A stretch of 64,000 nucleotides of DNA from the NCBI RefSeq assembly GCF_900215315.1, contig NZ_OBEB01000005.1, positions 186,001-250,000 on the forward strand. Reading direction: 5' to 3'. The DNA is from Arsukibacterium tuosuense. Its GTDB lineage: Bacteria; Pseudomonadota; Gammaproteobacteria; Enterobacterales; Alteromonadaceae. Position 1 is the first letter of the stretch. The number at the start of each line of letters is the position of its first letter. A program made the translations under genes and the position numbers. Positions 17,962 through 26,200 of the stretch are shown piece by piece. The notes below the pieces were generated by a model. It was not told where the DNA came from. It did no database searches and worked only from the letters and a program-made list of their open reading frames with translations.

Positions 17962-18800
17962 CAGTTGAGTTCCTGCTGCAAAAAGCGCTGCATGGCCTCA
18001 ATCACTAGCGCCGGATGACTCATATGCGCAGCATGTCCAGCCACATCAAGAATAGCAAATTGACTATCTTTTATCTGCTGGTGGACAAATTGCCCCACTT
18101 CAACTGATGCCAGGGCGTCTTCTTTGTGCTGCAATATCAATGTCGGTACTACAAGTCTGGCAAAATCGGTTCTGTTGTCGGAAAAAAAAGTAGCATGGGC
18201 AAAGTGCCTGGTAATAACAGGGTCGGTAGAACAAAAACTGTCGGATAACTGGCCGGCAATCTGCGGCTCAGCGCCGGCACCTGCGACAACAGGCGCAAGA
18301 TAATTAGCCCAGCCAAGGTAATTTTGATCCATCAGCTCTATTAAGCCTGCTAAATCTGCCTGTTCAAACCCGCCTTGGTAATCAGGCGGAACATTCAGAA
18401 AACAAGGTGAGGGACCAAGTAAAATCATTGATTTAAAAAGCCCTGGCCTGCGGTTAGCCGCCAGAATGCCTATACTGCAACTTACTGAATGGCCGACAAA
18501 AATAATATCAGCAGATAACGACAACGCATCACAAATTTCAAGTATATCTTCAGCATAACCGTTAAGGCTGGCATAACGCGAAAAGCTGTACTGACTGATA
18601 TCTGACTGGCCACTACCGACAAAATCAAACAGAATTTGTTGGCTGCAATGTTCAAAAGCGGGGGTAACAGCAGCCCACATTGCCTGGCTGCAGCCAAAAC
18701 CGTGCGCATACATAATAATTGGAGCGTTTTTTGAACCCGTTACTTTTACATTGTTTCTTTTCAGGACATTCATAATGCTCTCCGGCAGCGATTCTGACAT
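17958..18800 (-). CDS. RsbQ-like alpha/beta hydrolase
   Basis: A 280-aa alpha/beta hydrolase close to B. subtilis RsbQ along its whole length: HGFGCSQAMW, DFVGSGQSD, GPSPCFLN, CSTDPVI and HMSHP are shared. The catalytic triad is Ser105 (GHSVS), Asp in HKEDAL and His in GHAAHMSHP. RsbQ proteins are thought to process or carry a small hydrophobic ligand for a PAS sensor. The ATG at 18800 has AGAGG upstream; a second ATG at 18773, with GGAGAG before it, fits the RsbQ start even better. It is the first gene of the six-step signalling operon. Confidence 0.9.
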   Translation of the reverse strand: MSESLPESIMNVLKRNNVKVTGSKNAPIIMYAHGFGCSQAMWAAVTPAFEHCSQQILFDFVGSGQSDISQYSFSRYASLNGYAEDILEICDALSLSADIIFVGHSVSCSIGILAANRRPGLFKSMILLGPSPCFLNVPPDYQGGFEQADLAGLIELMDQNYLGWANYLAPVVAGAGAEPQIAGQLSDSFCSTDPVITRHFAHATFFSDNRTDFARLVVPTLILQHKEDALASVEVGQFVHQQIKDSQFAILDVAGHAAHMSHPALVIEAMQRFLQQELNC

Positions 18801-18886
18801 CAGTAACCTCTAAAAAAGACGGCCAGGCAGCGATTAACACGCAGATTAGCTGAATATAACTGCTGCAATAAGTGAGCGCCAGCAAT

Positions 18887-21658
18887 CTAAGCACTTAGTT
18901 GATCCAGCAGATACACCAGATGCTGATACTCCAGTCCGCTATGCCGCGATAAACCAATTTCACAGGTACGGCTACTCGACACCCCCCGTGAGCACTTACT
19001 TACCTGCGCCGCTAAGTTTGATAGCGCCGACGCATTCAGTTCTGGCAATACAAAGCCTTTATCGCCGGCAAAACCACAACAACTGATCCCTTCGGGTATC
19101 ACCACCTGCCCGGTACAGGCGGCGGTTAATTGCTGTAGTTTTTCGCTCTGGCCCAACTGGCTGGCGCTACAGCTAATATGCAACGCCACCGGCTCGGCCT
19201 GCGGGGTAATGGTGAGTTTCGGTAACACGTGCTGATACAGAAAGTCGACGCTATCAATTATCGTCAAACGTGGGTCCAGCTTGCCCTGCAGCGTTAAACT
19301 ACAAGGGCTGCTGTCAGAATAAATTGGGATCTGACCCCAATTACTCTTTTGCATTAACCATTGGTTTAATTCGTGTTGCTTTTGCTCAGCCGCAGCAAAC
19401 TGGCCTTTTGACTGAAACGGCATACCACAGCACTGGCTGGCCAACCCCTCAGCAATAATCAGCTGATAACCGGCTTTGGCCAGTAAGTCAGTACTTACCT
19501 GCATTAAGCTGCGGCTGTCCTGGCTATTAGCTTGCGGCGTCATGACCCGGCTGCTGCAACTGGCCAGATAGATCACTGGCGTAAGGGTGATGTCTGCCAG
19601 CGTGGTGTTATAAGTGGCTGTTAGTTTTTTACGACTAACCGTAGGCATAGCTTGGTGCCAGCCGGGTAACACCTTTTTGAGAAGCTGCCCGGCCTTCAGG
19701 CCAACACGCGCCATGGCGCTTACAGCGGCAAAATGGCGTGCCATAACAGCCGCCACACCCTGCCAGCGCCGGTTGTTATCAGCACGAAGCGCCCGGGTTA
19801 AATCACCGGTATTAATGCCTACCGGACAAGCGGTACTGCACATACCACAGGCAGCGCAGGTATCATTACCGGCATACTGATAGGCTTTACTCAGTGCCTT
19901 CAGTCGGGTTGAGTCCTCAGCCGTCGCCTGCAGGCGCGAAATTTCCCGCTGGGTGACAATGCGCTGGCGTGGCGTCAGCGTCATGTTCCGGGACGGACAA
20001 ACCGGTTCGCAAAACCCGCATTCAATGCATTTATCCACTAACGGATTCGTTGCCGGTAGTGGCTTTAAATTCTGCAAATGCAATTGCGGGTTATGACTAA
20101 GTACCACTTCTGGGTTAAGAATATGCTGCGGGTCTAACAGCTTTTTTAACCTCCACATTAGCTGATAAGCAGCGCTGCCCCACTCCAGCTCAACAAAAGG
20201 CGCCATATTACGGCCCGTGCCATGCTCTGCTTTCAGCGAGCCGCCAAATTCCACTGCCACCAGCTGTGCCACCTCCTGCATAAAACTGTCATAACGTAGT
20301 ACCTCCGCGGGGTCATCAAAGCCCTGGGTAAATACAAAATGCAGGTTGCCCTCTAAGGCATGACCAAAAATAATGGCTTCGTCATAACTGTATTTGGTGA
20401 ATAATTGCTGCAGCCGCGCCACACCGGCAGCCAGTTGCGCCAGTGGAAAGGTGACATCTTCAATAATCACCGTGGTGCCTGTTTCACGCACCGCGCCCAC
20501 TGCCGGAAAGGTCCCCTTGCGGATAGCCCACAGCTGATTGTAAACGACCGGATCAGTGCTGAAATCAACCTGTCGCTCCAGTTCAAAACCCTGCACCACC
20601 GCCCGTAACTCAGCGAGTTGCTGTTGTAAGGTCTGGCTTGATACTGCGGTGCTTTCAATCAGTAAAGCACAGGCATTATCGGATACCTGCTTCACCCAAT
20701 CCGGCATGCCAGCTTTGTGCTCGACGGAGCGCAAACTGCGCCGGTCTAACAGCTCCACCGCCGATACCGGCAGCGGCTTTAATACGTTTACCGCCTGACA
20801 GCATTGCTCGACCGAAGGAAACACCAGCAGGCTACTGGCCCGGTGCGGATAATCGGGCACGGTGTTGTAGGTTATGGCGCTGATAAAACCCAGGCAGCCC
20901 TCAGAGCCGACCATCAGGTGAGTCAGAATATCAATCGGATCGGTAAATTCGGTTAAGGCATTCAGCGAAAAACCGGTGGTATTTTTTAAACGGTATTTAT
21001 GGCGGATTCTGGTGCACAGGGTTTCATCAGCGCGGGTTTGCTCTGCTAGTGCCGACAATGCAGCCAGCAACTGTGCATGGCTATCTTTGAAAGCAGCGAC
21101 ACTGGCGCTGTCTTCGGTATCCAGCACGGTGCCATCAAACAGTACTAGCCGCATCGCTGCCAGGGTATTAAAGCTGTTATGGGCGGTACCGCAGCACATA
21201 CCGCTGGCATTATTGGCGACAATGCCGCCAATTTTACAGCTATTGATCGATGCCGGATCGGGGCCGATTTTACGCTGAAATTTTGTCAGCACACTGTTGG
21301 CCGCGGCGCCAATTACCCCGGGCTGCAAACGAATTTGCTCGCCCAGGCCACGCACCTCGCGCTGCTGCCAGTTCTCACCCAGCACCAGCAACACTGAATC
21401 GGTAACCGCCTGGCCGGATAAACTGGTACCCGCCGCCCGGAATGTAATCGCCACCTTGTGCTGATTCGCCAGCTTTAGCAGCGCCACCACCTCAGCCTCA
21501 GATTCTACCCGAAGTACTAATTTTGGTAATAAGCGATAAAAGCTGGCATCAGTGCCATAAGCCAGGGTAGCAAGAGGATCGTCAAAATAACGCTCAGCGG
21601 GGATCAGCTGTTTAACGGCCTGAAAAAACTGCGGTGGCATGCAAACCTCTGGCGACAA
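18887..21658 (-). CDS. FAD/Fe-S D-lactate dehydrogenase (Dld-II type)
   Basis: A 923-aa respiratory oxidoreductase. An FAD-binding PCMH domain (about 40-280, with TFRAAGTSLSGQAVT) and an FAD-oxidase C-terminal domain with HGHALEGNLHF-like and KAEHGTGRN motifs are followed by two ferredoxin-type cysteine clusters (CIECGFCEPVCP, CAACGMCSTACP) and a CCG domain (SQCCGMPFQ, GISCCGFAGD). Length and domain order match the Shewanella Dld-II quinone-linked D-lactate dehydrogenase; a YdiJ-like D-2-hydroxyglutarate dehydrogenase is the alternative. The start may be the internal Met at residue 7. It stands alone, 86 bases before the signalling operon. Confidence 0.82.
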   Translation of the reverse strand: MSPEVCMPPQFFQAVKQLIPAERYFDDPLATLAYGTDASFYRLLPKLVLRVESEAEVVALLKLANQHKVAITFRAAGTSLSGQAVTDSVLLVLGENWQQREVRGLGEQIRLQPGVIGAAANSVLTKFQRKIGPDPASINSCKIGGIVANNASGMCCGTAHNSFNTLAAMRLVLFDGTVLDTEDSASVAAFKDSHAQLLAALSALAEQTRADETLCTRIRHKYRLKNTTGFSLNALTEFTDPIDILTHLMVGSEGCLGFISAITYNTVPDYPHRASSLLVFPSVEQCCQAVNVLKPLPVSAVELLDRRSLRSVEHKAGMPDWVKQVSDNACALLIESTAVSSQTLQQQLAELRAVVQGFELERQVDFSTDPVVYNQLWAIRKGTFPAVGAVRETGTTVIIEDVTFPLAQLAAGVARLQQLFTKYSYDEAIIFGHALEGNLHFVFTQGFDDPAEVLRYDSFMQEVAQLVAVEFGGSLKAEHGTGRNMAPFVELEWGSAAYQLMWRLKKLLDPQHILNPEVVLSHNPQLHLQNLKPLPATNPLVDKCIECGFCEPVCPSRNMTLTPRQRIVTQREISRLQATAEDSTRLKALSKAYQYAGNDTCAACGMCSTACPVGINTGDLTRALRADNNRRWQGVAAVMARHFAAVSAMARVGLKAGQLLKKVLPGWHQAMPTVSRKKLTATYNTTLADITLTPVIYLASCSSRVMTPQANSQDSRSLMQVSTDLLAKAGYQLIIAEGLASQCCGMPFQSKGQFAAAEQKQHELNQWLMQKSNWGQIPIYSDSSPCSLTLQGKLDPRLTIIDSVDFLYQHVLPKLTITPQAEPVALHISCSASQLGQSEKLQQLTAACTGQVVIPEGISCCGFAGDKGFVLPELNASALSNLAAQVSKCSRGVSSSRTCEIGLSRHSGLEYQHLVYLLDQLSA

Positions 21659-21744
21659 AACACTTAACTTAGACTAACTGATAAAACGCTAACAGCAGAG
21701 TAGTTGCAGAAACTTTTTTAACTTTAAAGCTTAGCGCTTTTCCA

Positions 21745-22032
21745 TTAAATATCGTCTCGAGTGAATATCTGCCGGCAATTACGAACAGTCAAAATGCGGA
21801 TCTCATGGCTCAGGCTGTATATTATCCGATAGTAACCAAAAATAATTTCGCGATAATCAGCATTTAGCAGTTCAGGCACTACGCGGCCCATTTCAGGCAT
21901 AGTTGCCAACAACTGAGCTTTATCGAATACATCATTGACCCAACGCCCAGCAGCAACGGGGTCATCCAGCGCAATAAATTCTGCTGCATCAGTCAGCTTT
22001 TCCAAAGCTAAAGGGGACCAAACAACATTCAT
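21745..22032 (-). CDS. ParE/RelE-family toxin
   Basis: A 95-aa protein of the RelE/ParE fold. Features are WSPLALEKLTDAAEFIA at the N-terminus, MPEMGRVVPE in the centre, and YREIIFGYYRIIYSL followed by ILTVRNCRQIF, which match ParE-type gyrase-targeting toxins. It follows its antitoxin by 17 bases. Whether it inhibits gyrase or cleaves mRNA cannot be told from sequence. Confidence 0.85.
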   Translation of the reverse strand: MNVVWSPLALEKLTDAAEFIALDDPVAAGRWVNDVFDKAQLLATMPEMGRVVPELLNADYREIIFGYYRIIYSLSHEIRILTVRNCRQIFTRDDI

Positions 22033-22049
22033 CTTTAATCAAACCAGCT

Positions 22050-22331
22050 TCATTTTTTAATGCGGCCCAATACTTGTGCACGGGCATCTTCATTTAACAC
22101 ACCGGCACCTTGCGCAAGCTGAGTTTCTGCAACGCGCATTTCCTCCAAAAGCTCAATCTTTTCCTGCATAGCTTCGTACTCAGACACGTCCAGCACCACT
22201 GCTACCCCTTTCCCGCGCTGGGTAATAATCAGTGGGCGCCGTGTTTCGTTAATCTGCTTTATATAAGAAGCAACACCAGCACGAAACTCTGATAGCGGCT
22301 GAATATCCTGATCAAAACGTATCCGACTCAT
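22050..22331 (-). CDS. Phd/YefM-family antitoxin
   Basis: A 93-aa antitoxin. The N-terminal Phd/YefM DNA-binding fold is seen in IQPLSEFRAGVASYIKQINE and RPLIITQRGKGVAVVLDVSEYEAM; the C-terminal part is the toxin-binding tail. I start it at the ATG at 22331 because the 11 residues upstream are hydrophobic, unlike this family. It precedes the toxin gene and should repress the pair's promoter. The pair sits between the lactate dehydrogenase and the VOC gene. Confidence 0.85.
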   Translation of the reverse strand: MSRIRFDQDIQPLSEFRAGVASYIKQINETRRPLIITQRGKGVAVVLDVSEYEAMQEKIELLEEMRVAETQLAQGAGVLNEDARAQVLGRIKK

Positions 22332-22432
22332 AGTAGACTTCCAACAGTACAAAATTACGTACAAATATTAGTCCAAAAAATTCCAGCTGGCAACGACCTC
22401 AAAGTCTTTATCAGTTTAAGGATTGATATTAC

Positions 22433-22816
22433 TCAACTACTTTTCGGACCCCGCCGGCACAATTGCAATGCCAAACCCCAGGGATCACGCAGCATGGCCA
22501 GGTGCGAGCCATCTGCCAGGTGTACATCGGTAACATGGCTGGCGCCTGCTGCTATTAAGCGGGCGCTGTCGATGCCCGGATCGGCAGATACCAACGCCAG
22601 GTGCAATACCAGAGGGTCCATCTCCGGGTAATCCGGTACCTTATCGGCCGGGTTGCAGTAGATTTCGACCATCATCACCCCGCTATCATCAGCCAGAAAA
22701 TGGGTTTGCGCCGGGTCATTCAGGGCCCGTTTTAAACTAAAGCCTAAATGCTCGATATACCAGCTAGCCATTTGTTGTGGCTGTGCCACGTTAAAGGCGA
22801 CGTGTTCAATACGCAT
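22433..22816 (-). CDS. VOC-family (glyoxalase-like) protein
   Basis: A 127-aa protein of the vicinal oxygen chelate superfamily: HVAFNVAQPQQMASWYIEHLGF at the start and LRDPWGLALQL at the end are typical. Candidate metal ligands are His4, Glu in MMVEIYC, and the C-terminal region. Only 15 bases separate it from the pectate lyase upstream, so it is likely in the pectin operon. Its reaction there is unknown; isomerisation or detoxification of a sugar-acid intermediate would be possible. Confidence 0.75.
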   Translation of the reverse strand: MRIEHVAFNVAQPQQMASWYIEHLGFSLKRALNDPAQTHFLADDSGVMMVEIYCNPADKVPDYPEMDPLVLHLALVSADPGIDSARLIAAGASHVTDVHLADGSHLAMLRDPWGLALQLCRRGPKSS

Positions 22817-22831
22817 AAATCCGGGTTCCTG

Positions 22832-24148
22832 TTACTGATTTTCTGTTAAATGAGACTCTGCAGGGAGAGGGTCTGCTGACGTATTTTTTAGTGGAATAAA
22901 GCTATCCAGCCAGTCGTTAATATTATCCGCCGGTACGTTTAACGGCCGATGTACCGGGGTAATTTGCGGATAGCCGCCCACTTGCTGTTGACTATCGATA
23001 ATCCGGCCATCACGGTTATAGTAGCTTTGCACTATGCGTTTATCGATAGCATCACGCTGCCAATAGCGGGCACCGATAGCGGGCGACAGTTGTTGCTCCA
23101 GATCTTTGGCGGCGAGAACGTTAATTCCCTTCGGCCACGGCGGTGGCTTGGCTAAACGGTTAATCACGCCCATAGCCTCATACATCGCATTATCATCAAG
23201 GTTAAAGGTCAGGTTGTCCTGCAGGTAGGCATCACCATGATAGGACACCAGGGCCAAATCCGAATATGAATCGCGGCCATAACGCAACAGATTACCCACT
23301 ACGGCGACCTGCGGATTCTTTGGGGTAAAAGCTGTGTGTTTCCATTCATTGTCAATAAAACCCAGCTTTACCGCATTAGCGTCGGCGTTATAGATAATGT
23401 TATTTAGCACCACGCCGGTGGTATGGGCTTTAAAATAGGGGTTACGCCGGGCGTTGTGGGCGAACAGGTTGCCGATAAAAGCAATATGCTGGCTAAAGTC
23501 ATGCACCAGCGCGCCTTTGCTATGTTTACCTTTAATGTGGGTGGCGTAATCCAACGCTTCAGCCAGAATATTATAGCGAAAGGTAATATGCTTCGACGTC
23601 GCTTCAGGCCCTTTGTCACGGGGTCCGGACGCTGATACCAGCTCGTCGGTAGCCCAGCTTATTGAGTTATGCTCGATTAGCACATTACAGGCATCTTTAC
23701 CGGTAACCGCTATGCCGTCGGTGTCCCAGCCAACCCGCTTAGCCAGACCGGCGTCGCCGGGCCGGATATGCAGATGGCGGACAATCACATCATGGCTGAC
23801 AATCCGCAAACCACCTTTAATCAGGGTTATTCCCGGATCAGGGGCTGTTTCACCAGCAACGGTCAGAAACGGCTCACTGATCTCAAGATTACTCTGACCA
23901 AGATCAATTACCCCGGCCACTTCAAATACCGCTATTCGCGGCCCACTTGCAGCCAGTGCTGCGGCCAGCGAACCTGGCCCGGCGGGGTTAAGATTGCTAA
24001 CTTTCAGTACAGCGCCGCCACTGCCACCTGGAGTATCCAGGCCAAAATTACGGCAATGCTCACCGGCCAACACGACTACTGGCATCGCCAGCAGCATTGC
24101 CAGGCTCACGCTCAAGGAAGAACATAAGCGAAAGCCGCGGCTGCTCAA
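22832..24148 (-). CDS. exported pectate lyase-like protein
   Basis: A 438-aa secreted parallel beta-helix protein. It has a signal peptide ending near VVVLAGEH, and the segments AVFEVAGVIDLG, GETAPDPGITLIKGG, VIVRHLHIRPGD, WDTDGIAVTG and NVLIEHNSISWATDE are those of PL1-type pectate lyases, which cleave polygalacturonate by beta-elimination. The start is uncertain: TTG at 24148 overlaps the gapN stop as TTGA, but a later GTG is possible. It is the tail end of the galacturonate operon, so it should supply unsaturated oligomers to the Kdu branch. Confidence 0.75.
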   Translation of the reverse strand: MSSRGFRLCSSLSVSLAMLLAMPVVVLAGEHCRNFGLDTPGGSGGAVLKVSNLNPAGPGSLAAALAASGPRIAVFEVAGVIDLGQSNLEISEPFLTVAGETAPDPGITLIKGGLRIVSHDVIVRHLHIRPGDAGLAKRVGWDTDGIAVTGKDACNVLIEHNSISWATDELVSASGPRDKGPEATSKHITFRYNILAEALDYATHIKGKHSKGALVHDFSQHIAFIGNLFAHNARRNPYFKAHTTGVVLNNIIYNADANAVKLGFIDNEWKHTAFTPKNPQVAVVGNLLRYGRDSYSDLALVSYHGDAYLQDNLTFNLDDNAMYEAMGVINRLAKPPPWPKGINVLAAKDLEQQLSPAIGARYWQRDAIDKRIVQSYYNRDGRIIDSQQQVGGYPQITPVHRPLNVPADNINDWLDSFIPLKNTSADPLPAESHLTENQ

Positions 24149-25758
24149 AACAAAAAATCCGTCGCTAAAAAGTTCGAGCTGCGGGCTTTGACCATTTGTT
24201 TGACAAAATCGACGTCGCCATCCTGATACTTAGCAGCCACCAGGCTTGGAGTCGAGAACTGGCGCAGCGCATCGACTACCGATAAGGTGCCTTCGGCGGA
24301 GTCTTTGCGGCCGTTAAACGGAAAGCTATCAGGCCCGCGCTGACACTGGCTGTTAATATTGATCCTTCCCACCTGGTTAGCGAAGATATCTACCAGCTCG
24401 CCGACCTGCTGCGGGTTCTGGCCAAAAATACTCAGCTGCTGACCAAAGTTGGAGTTAACCACATAGTCAATAACTTCGCTGATATCATCAAACGGCACCA
24501 CCGGCACCAGCGGCCCGAATTGCTCCTCAGCGTACAAGCGCATGTCGCTGCTAACCGGATACAGCACCGCCGGCTGAAAAAACGATGCCACGCTGCTGCC
24601 ACCGCCCGGGTTTTGCAGTTTGGCGCCTTTACTGAGCGCATCTTGCAATAACTCAGTTAAAAAGCCGGTTTTACCGGGCTCAGGCAATGGCGTGATGGTT
24701 ACGCCGGTCTGCCACGGCATACCAGCAGTCAGCGCGCTGACTGCTGCGGTTAATTTGCTGACAAACTCATCAGCAATGCTACGTTGTACAAACAGAATTT
24801 TTAACGCCGTGCAGCGCTGGCCATTAAACGATAAGCTGCCGGCCACACATTCTTTAACGGTGCGGTTCATCTCAGCATCGGCCAACACGATGGCCGGGTT
24901 CTTTGCGTCCAGGCCTAATACTGCACGCAGCCGGTGTGGCTTGGGGTGCATCCGTTTTAAATCACTGGCGCCTTTATTGGTGCCGATAAAGGCAAAGACA
25001 TCGATTTTGCCACTGGCCATCAGCGCGCCCACAGTTTCGCGGCCGCGGCCGTAAATAATATTAATGACCCCGGCCGGAAAGCTTTGTAAAAAAGCCTGCA
25101 GTAATGGCTGAATCAGCAGTACGCCATATTTGGCAGGTTTAAAAATCACGGTATTACCCATAATCAACGCCGGAATAAGGGTGGTGAAGGTTTCATTTAG
25201 CGGGTAGTTAAAAGGCCCCATACAAAGCGCTACGCCAACCGGTACACGGCGAATTTTGCCTAAGCTGCCCTGCTCAATAATAAAGTGGCTGGCATCGCGG
25301 TCTTGCTGTTTTAAAGCGGCAATGGTGTCGCGAATGTAATCGCAGGTGCGGTCAAATTCTTTGGCGGCATCGGCATAAGGTTTGCCAATTTCCCACATCA
25401 GCAGTCGCACCACTTCGTCGCGCTGCAACTGCATTAACCCCAGAAACTTTTCAACATGCTGTATTCGCTCCAGCACGGGCATGCTGGGCCAGGCGCCACG
25501 GCCTAAGTTGTAGGCTTTAACGGCGGAATCCAAAGCAGCTAATGCGGCCTGTTCGTCCAGTAATGGCGTATGGCCCAGTAACACCTGGGTTAAGCTGTCG
25601 CCATCGCGAATATGCACCGGACTCAGCACCGGGCTTAGCTCACCGGCCCAGCTTAACAGTTCGCCATTAATCAGGTATTCACGCTGGGTGATCAGCGCAT
25701 TGTGGGCAAACTGGGCCGGAATATCGGCTGCTTGCGGAAACAGTGTTGCTAAACTCAT
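24145..25758 (-). CDS. gapN: non-phosphorylating glyceraldehyde-3-phosphate dehydrogenase (GapN-like)
   Basis: A 537-aa aldehyde dehydrogenase. The catalytic Cys is in FNGQRCTALK and the general-base region in AVLGLDAKNPAIVL; MGPFNYPLNETFTTLIPAL and QCQRGPDSFPFNGRKDS match GapN enzymes of plants and bacteria, which oxidise glyceraldehyde-3-phosphate to 3-phosphoglycerate with NADP+. Directly after KDPG aldolase in the pathway, this would use the triose product and yield NADPH. ATG at 25758 has AGGAGT 7 bases upstream. The assignment to GapN rather than another aldehyde dehydrogenase is strong by motif and context. Confidence 0.8.
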   Translation of the reverse strand: MSLATLFPQAADIPAQFAHNALITQREYLINGELLSWAGELSPVLSPVHIRDGDSLTQVLLGHTPLLDEQAALAALDSAVKAYNLGRGAWPSMPVLERIQHVEKFLGLMQLQRDEVVRLLMWEIGKPYADAAKEFDRTCDYIRDTIAALKQQDRDASHFIIEQGSLGKIRRVPVGVALCMGPFNYPLNETFTTLIPALIMGNTVIFKPAKYGVLLIQPLLQAFLQSFPAGVINIIYGRGRETVGALMASGKIDVFAFIGTNKGASDLKRMHPKPHRLRAVLGLDAKNPAIVLADAEMNRTVKECVAGSLSFNGQRCTALKILFVQRSIADEFVSKLTAAVSALTAGMPWQTGVTITPLPEPGKTGFLTELLQDALSKGAKLQNPGGGSSVASFFQPAVLYPVSSDMRLYAEEQFGPLVPVVPFDDISEVIDYVVNSNFGQQLSIFGQNPQQVGELVDIFANQVGRININSQCQRGPDSFPFNGRKDSAEGTLSVVDALRQFSTPSLVAAKYQDGDVDFVKQMVKARSSNFLATDFLF

Positions 25759-25869
25759 GCTTTACTCCTTCTAACAATAAAATTGCCTTGGTTGTTAGTC
25801 AGGGTCAGATGTATCGCTTGTCCGGCTTTTCGCCGGATCTTTGTTGTTCAATTGTGGTGGCAGGCTTCA

Positions 25870-25960
25870 CAGCTAAGGGAACGCAAAGACGTCGTGAATA
25901 CTTCCCTGTAGACTCCTCTGCCGCTTCCCTGCGGCAGACGCTTTGCTATACCCTTAGCTG
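25870..25960 (-). repeat. modular palindrome copy A1
   Basis: The outer arms CAGCTAAGGG (25870-25879) and CCCTTAGCTG (25951-25960) pair perfectly. Inside are CAAAGACG...CGCTTTG and a hairpin at 25917-25938 whose stem TCTGCCGC/GCGGCAGA encloses TTCCCT. The same TTCCCT recurs at 25902-25907 in a smaller hairpin. Read on the minus strand, both loops show AGGGAA. Confidence 0.75.
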
Positions 25961-26019
25961 CTTCGCTTTGATAGTTCGACGACACACCAATCGTTCGAAG
26001 TGATGCCGGAAAAAGCTAA

Positions 26020-26152
26020 GCAGACCGTCTCCCGCTTGGATGCGGACAAATTCGTCTGGAACGAATTTGAACAGCTCCGCTGGCCCATCGGGCAAACTTC
26101 ATGGATGAAGTTTGTAACAGAGCCCCCACGGATGGGTTTACGGCGTGTCTGC
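26020..26152 (+). repeat. modular palindrome copy A2, chain of hairpins
   Basis: Outer arms GCAGAC (26020-26025) and GTCTGC (26147-26152) enclose a row of hairpins: 26032-26045 (stem CCGC, loop TTGGAT), 26047-26069 (9-bp stem CAAATTCGT, loop CTGGA), 26094-26113 (7-bp stem AAACTTC, loop ATGGAT) and 26125-26136 (stem CCC, loop ACGGAT). The end module GGATGGGTTTACGGCGTG is the reverse complement of that in copy B. Confidence 0.7.
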
Positions 26153-26200
26153 GTGCTTTATTGCGGCGTCACCGCACACAACTCAACTAATGGTGCTAGC

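Larger units (their letters stand above)
25759..26200. other. 442-base intergenic gap filled by palindromic repeats
   Basis: The gap between gapN and kdgK holds no credible gene. Apart from the two modular palindromes described separately (25870-25960 and 26020-26152) it contains a short GTCCGGCTTTTCGCCGGATC-type hairpin near 25818-25840. Confidence 0.6.

Noticed and set aside
25759-26200. Short open frames at 25743-26003 and 26000-26356
   Set aside because: They run through palindromic repeats and into the antisense of kdgK, with no ribosome binding site or family match.
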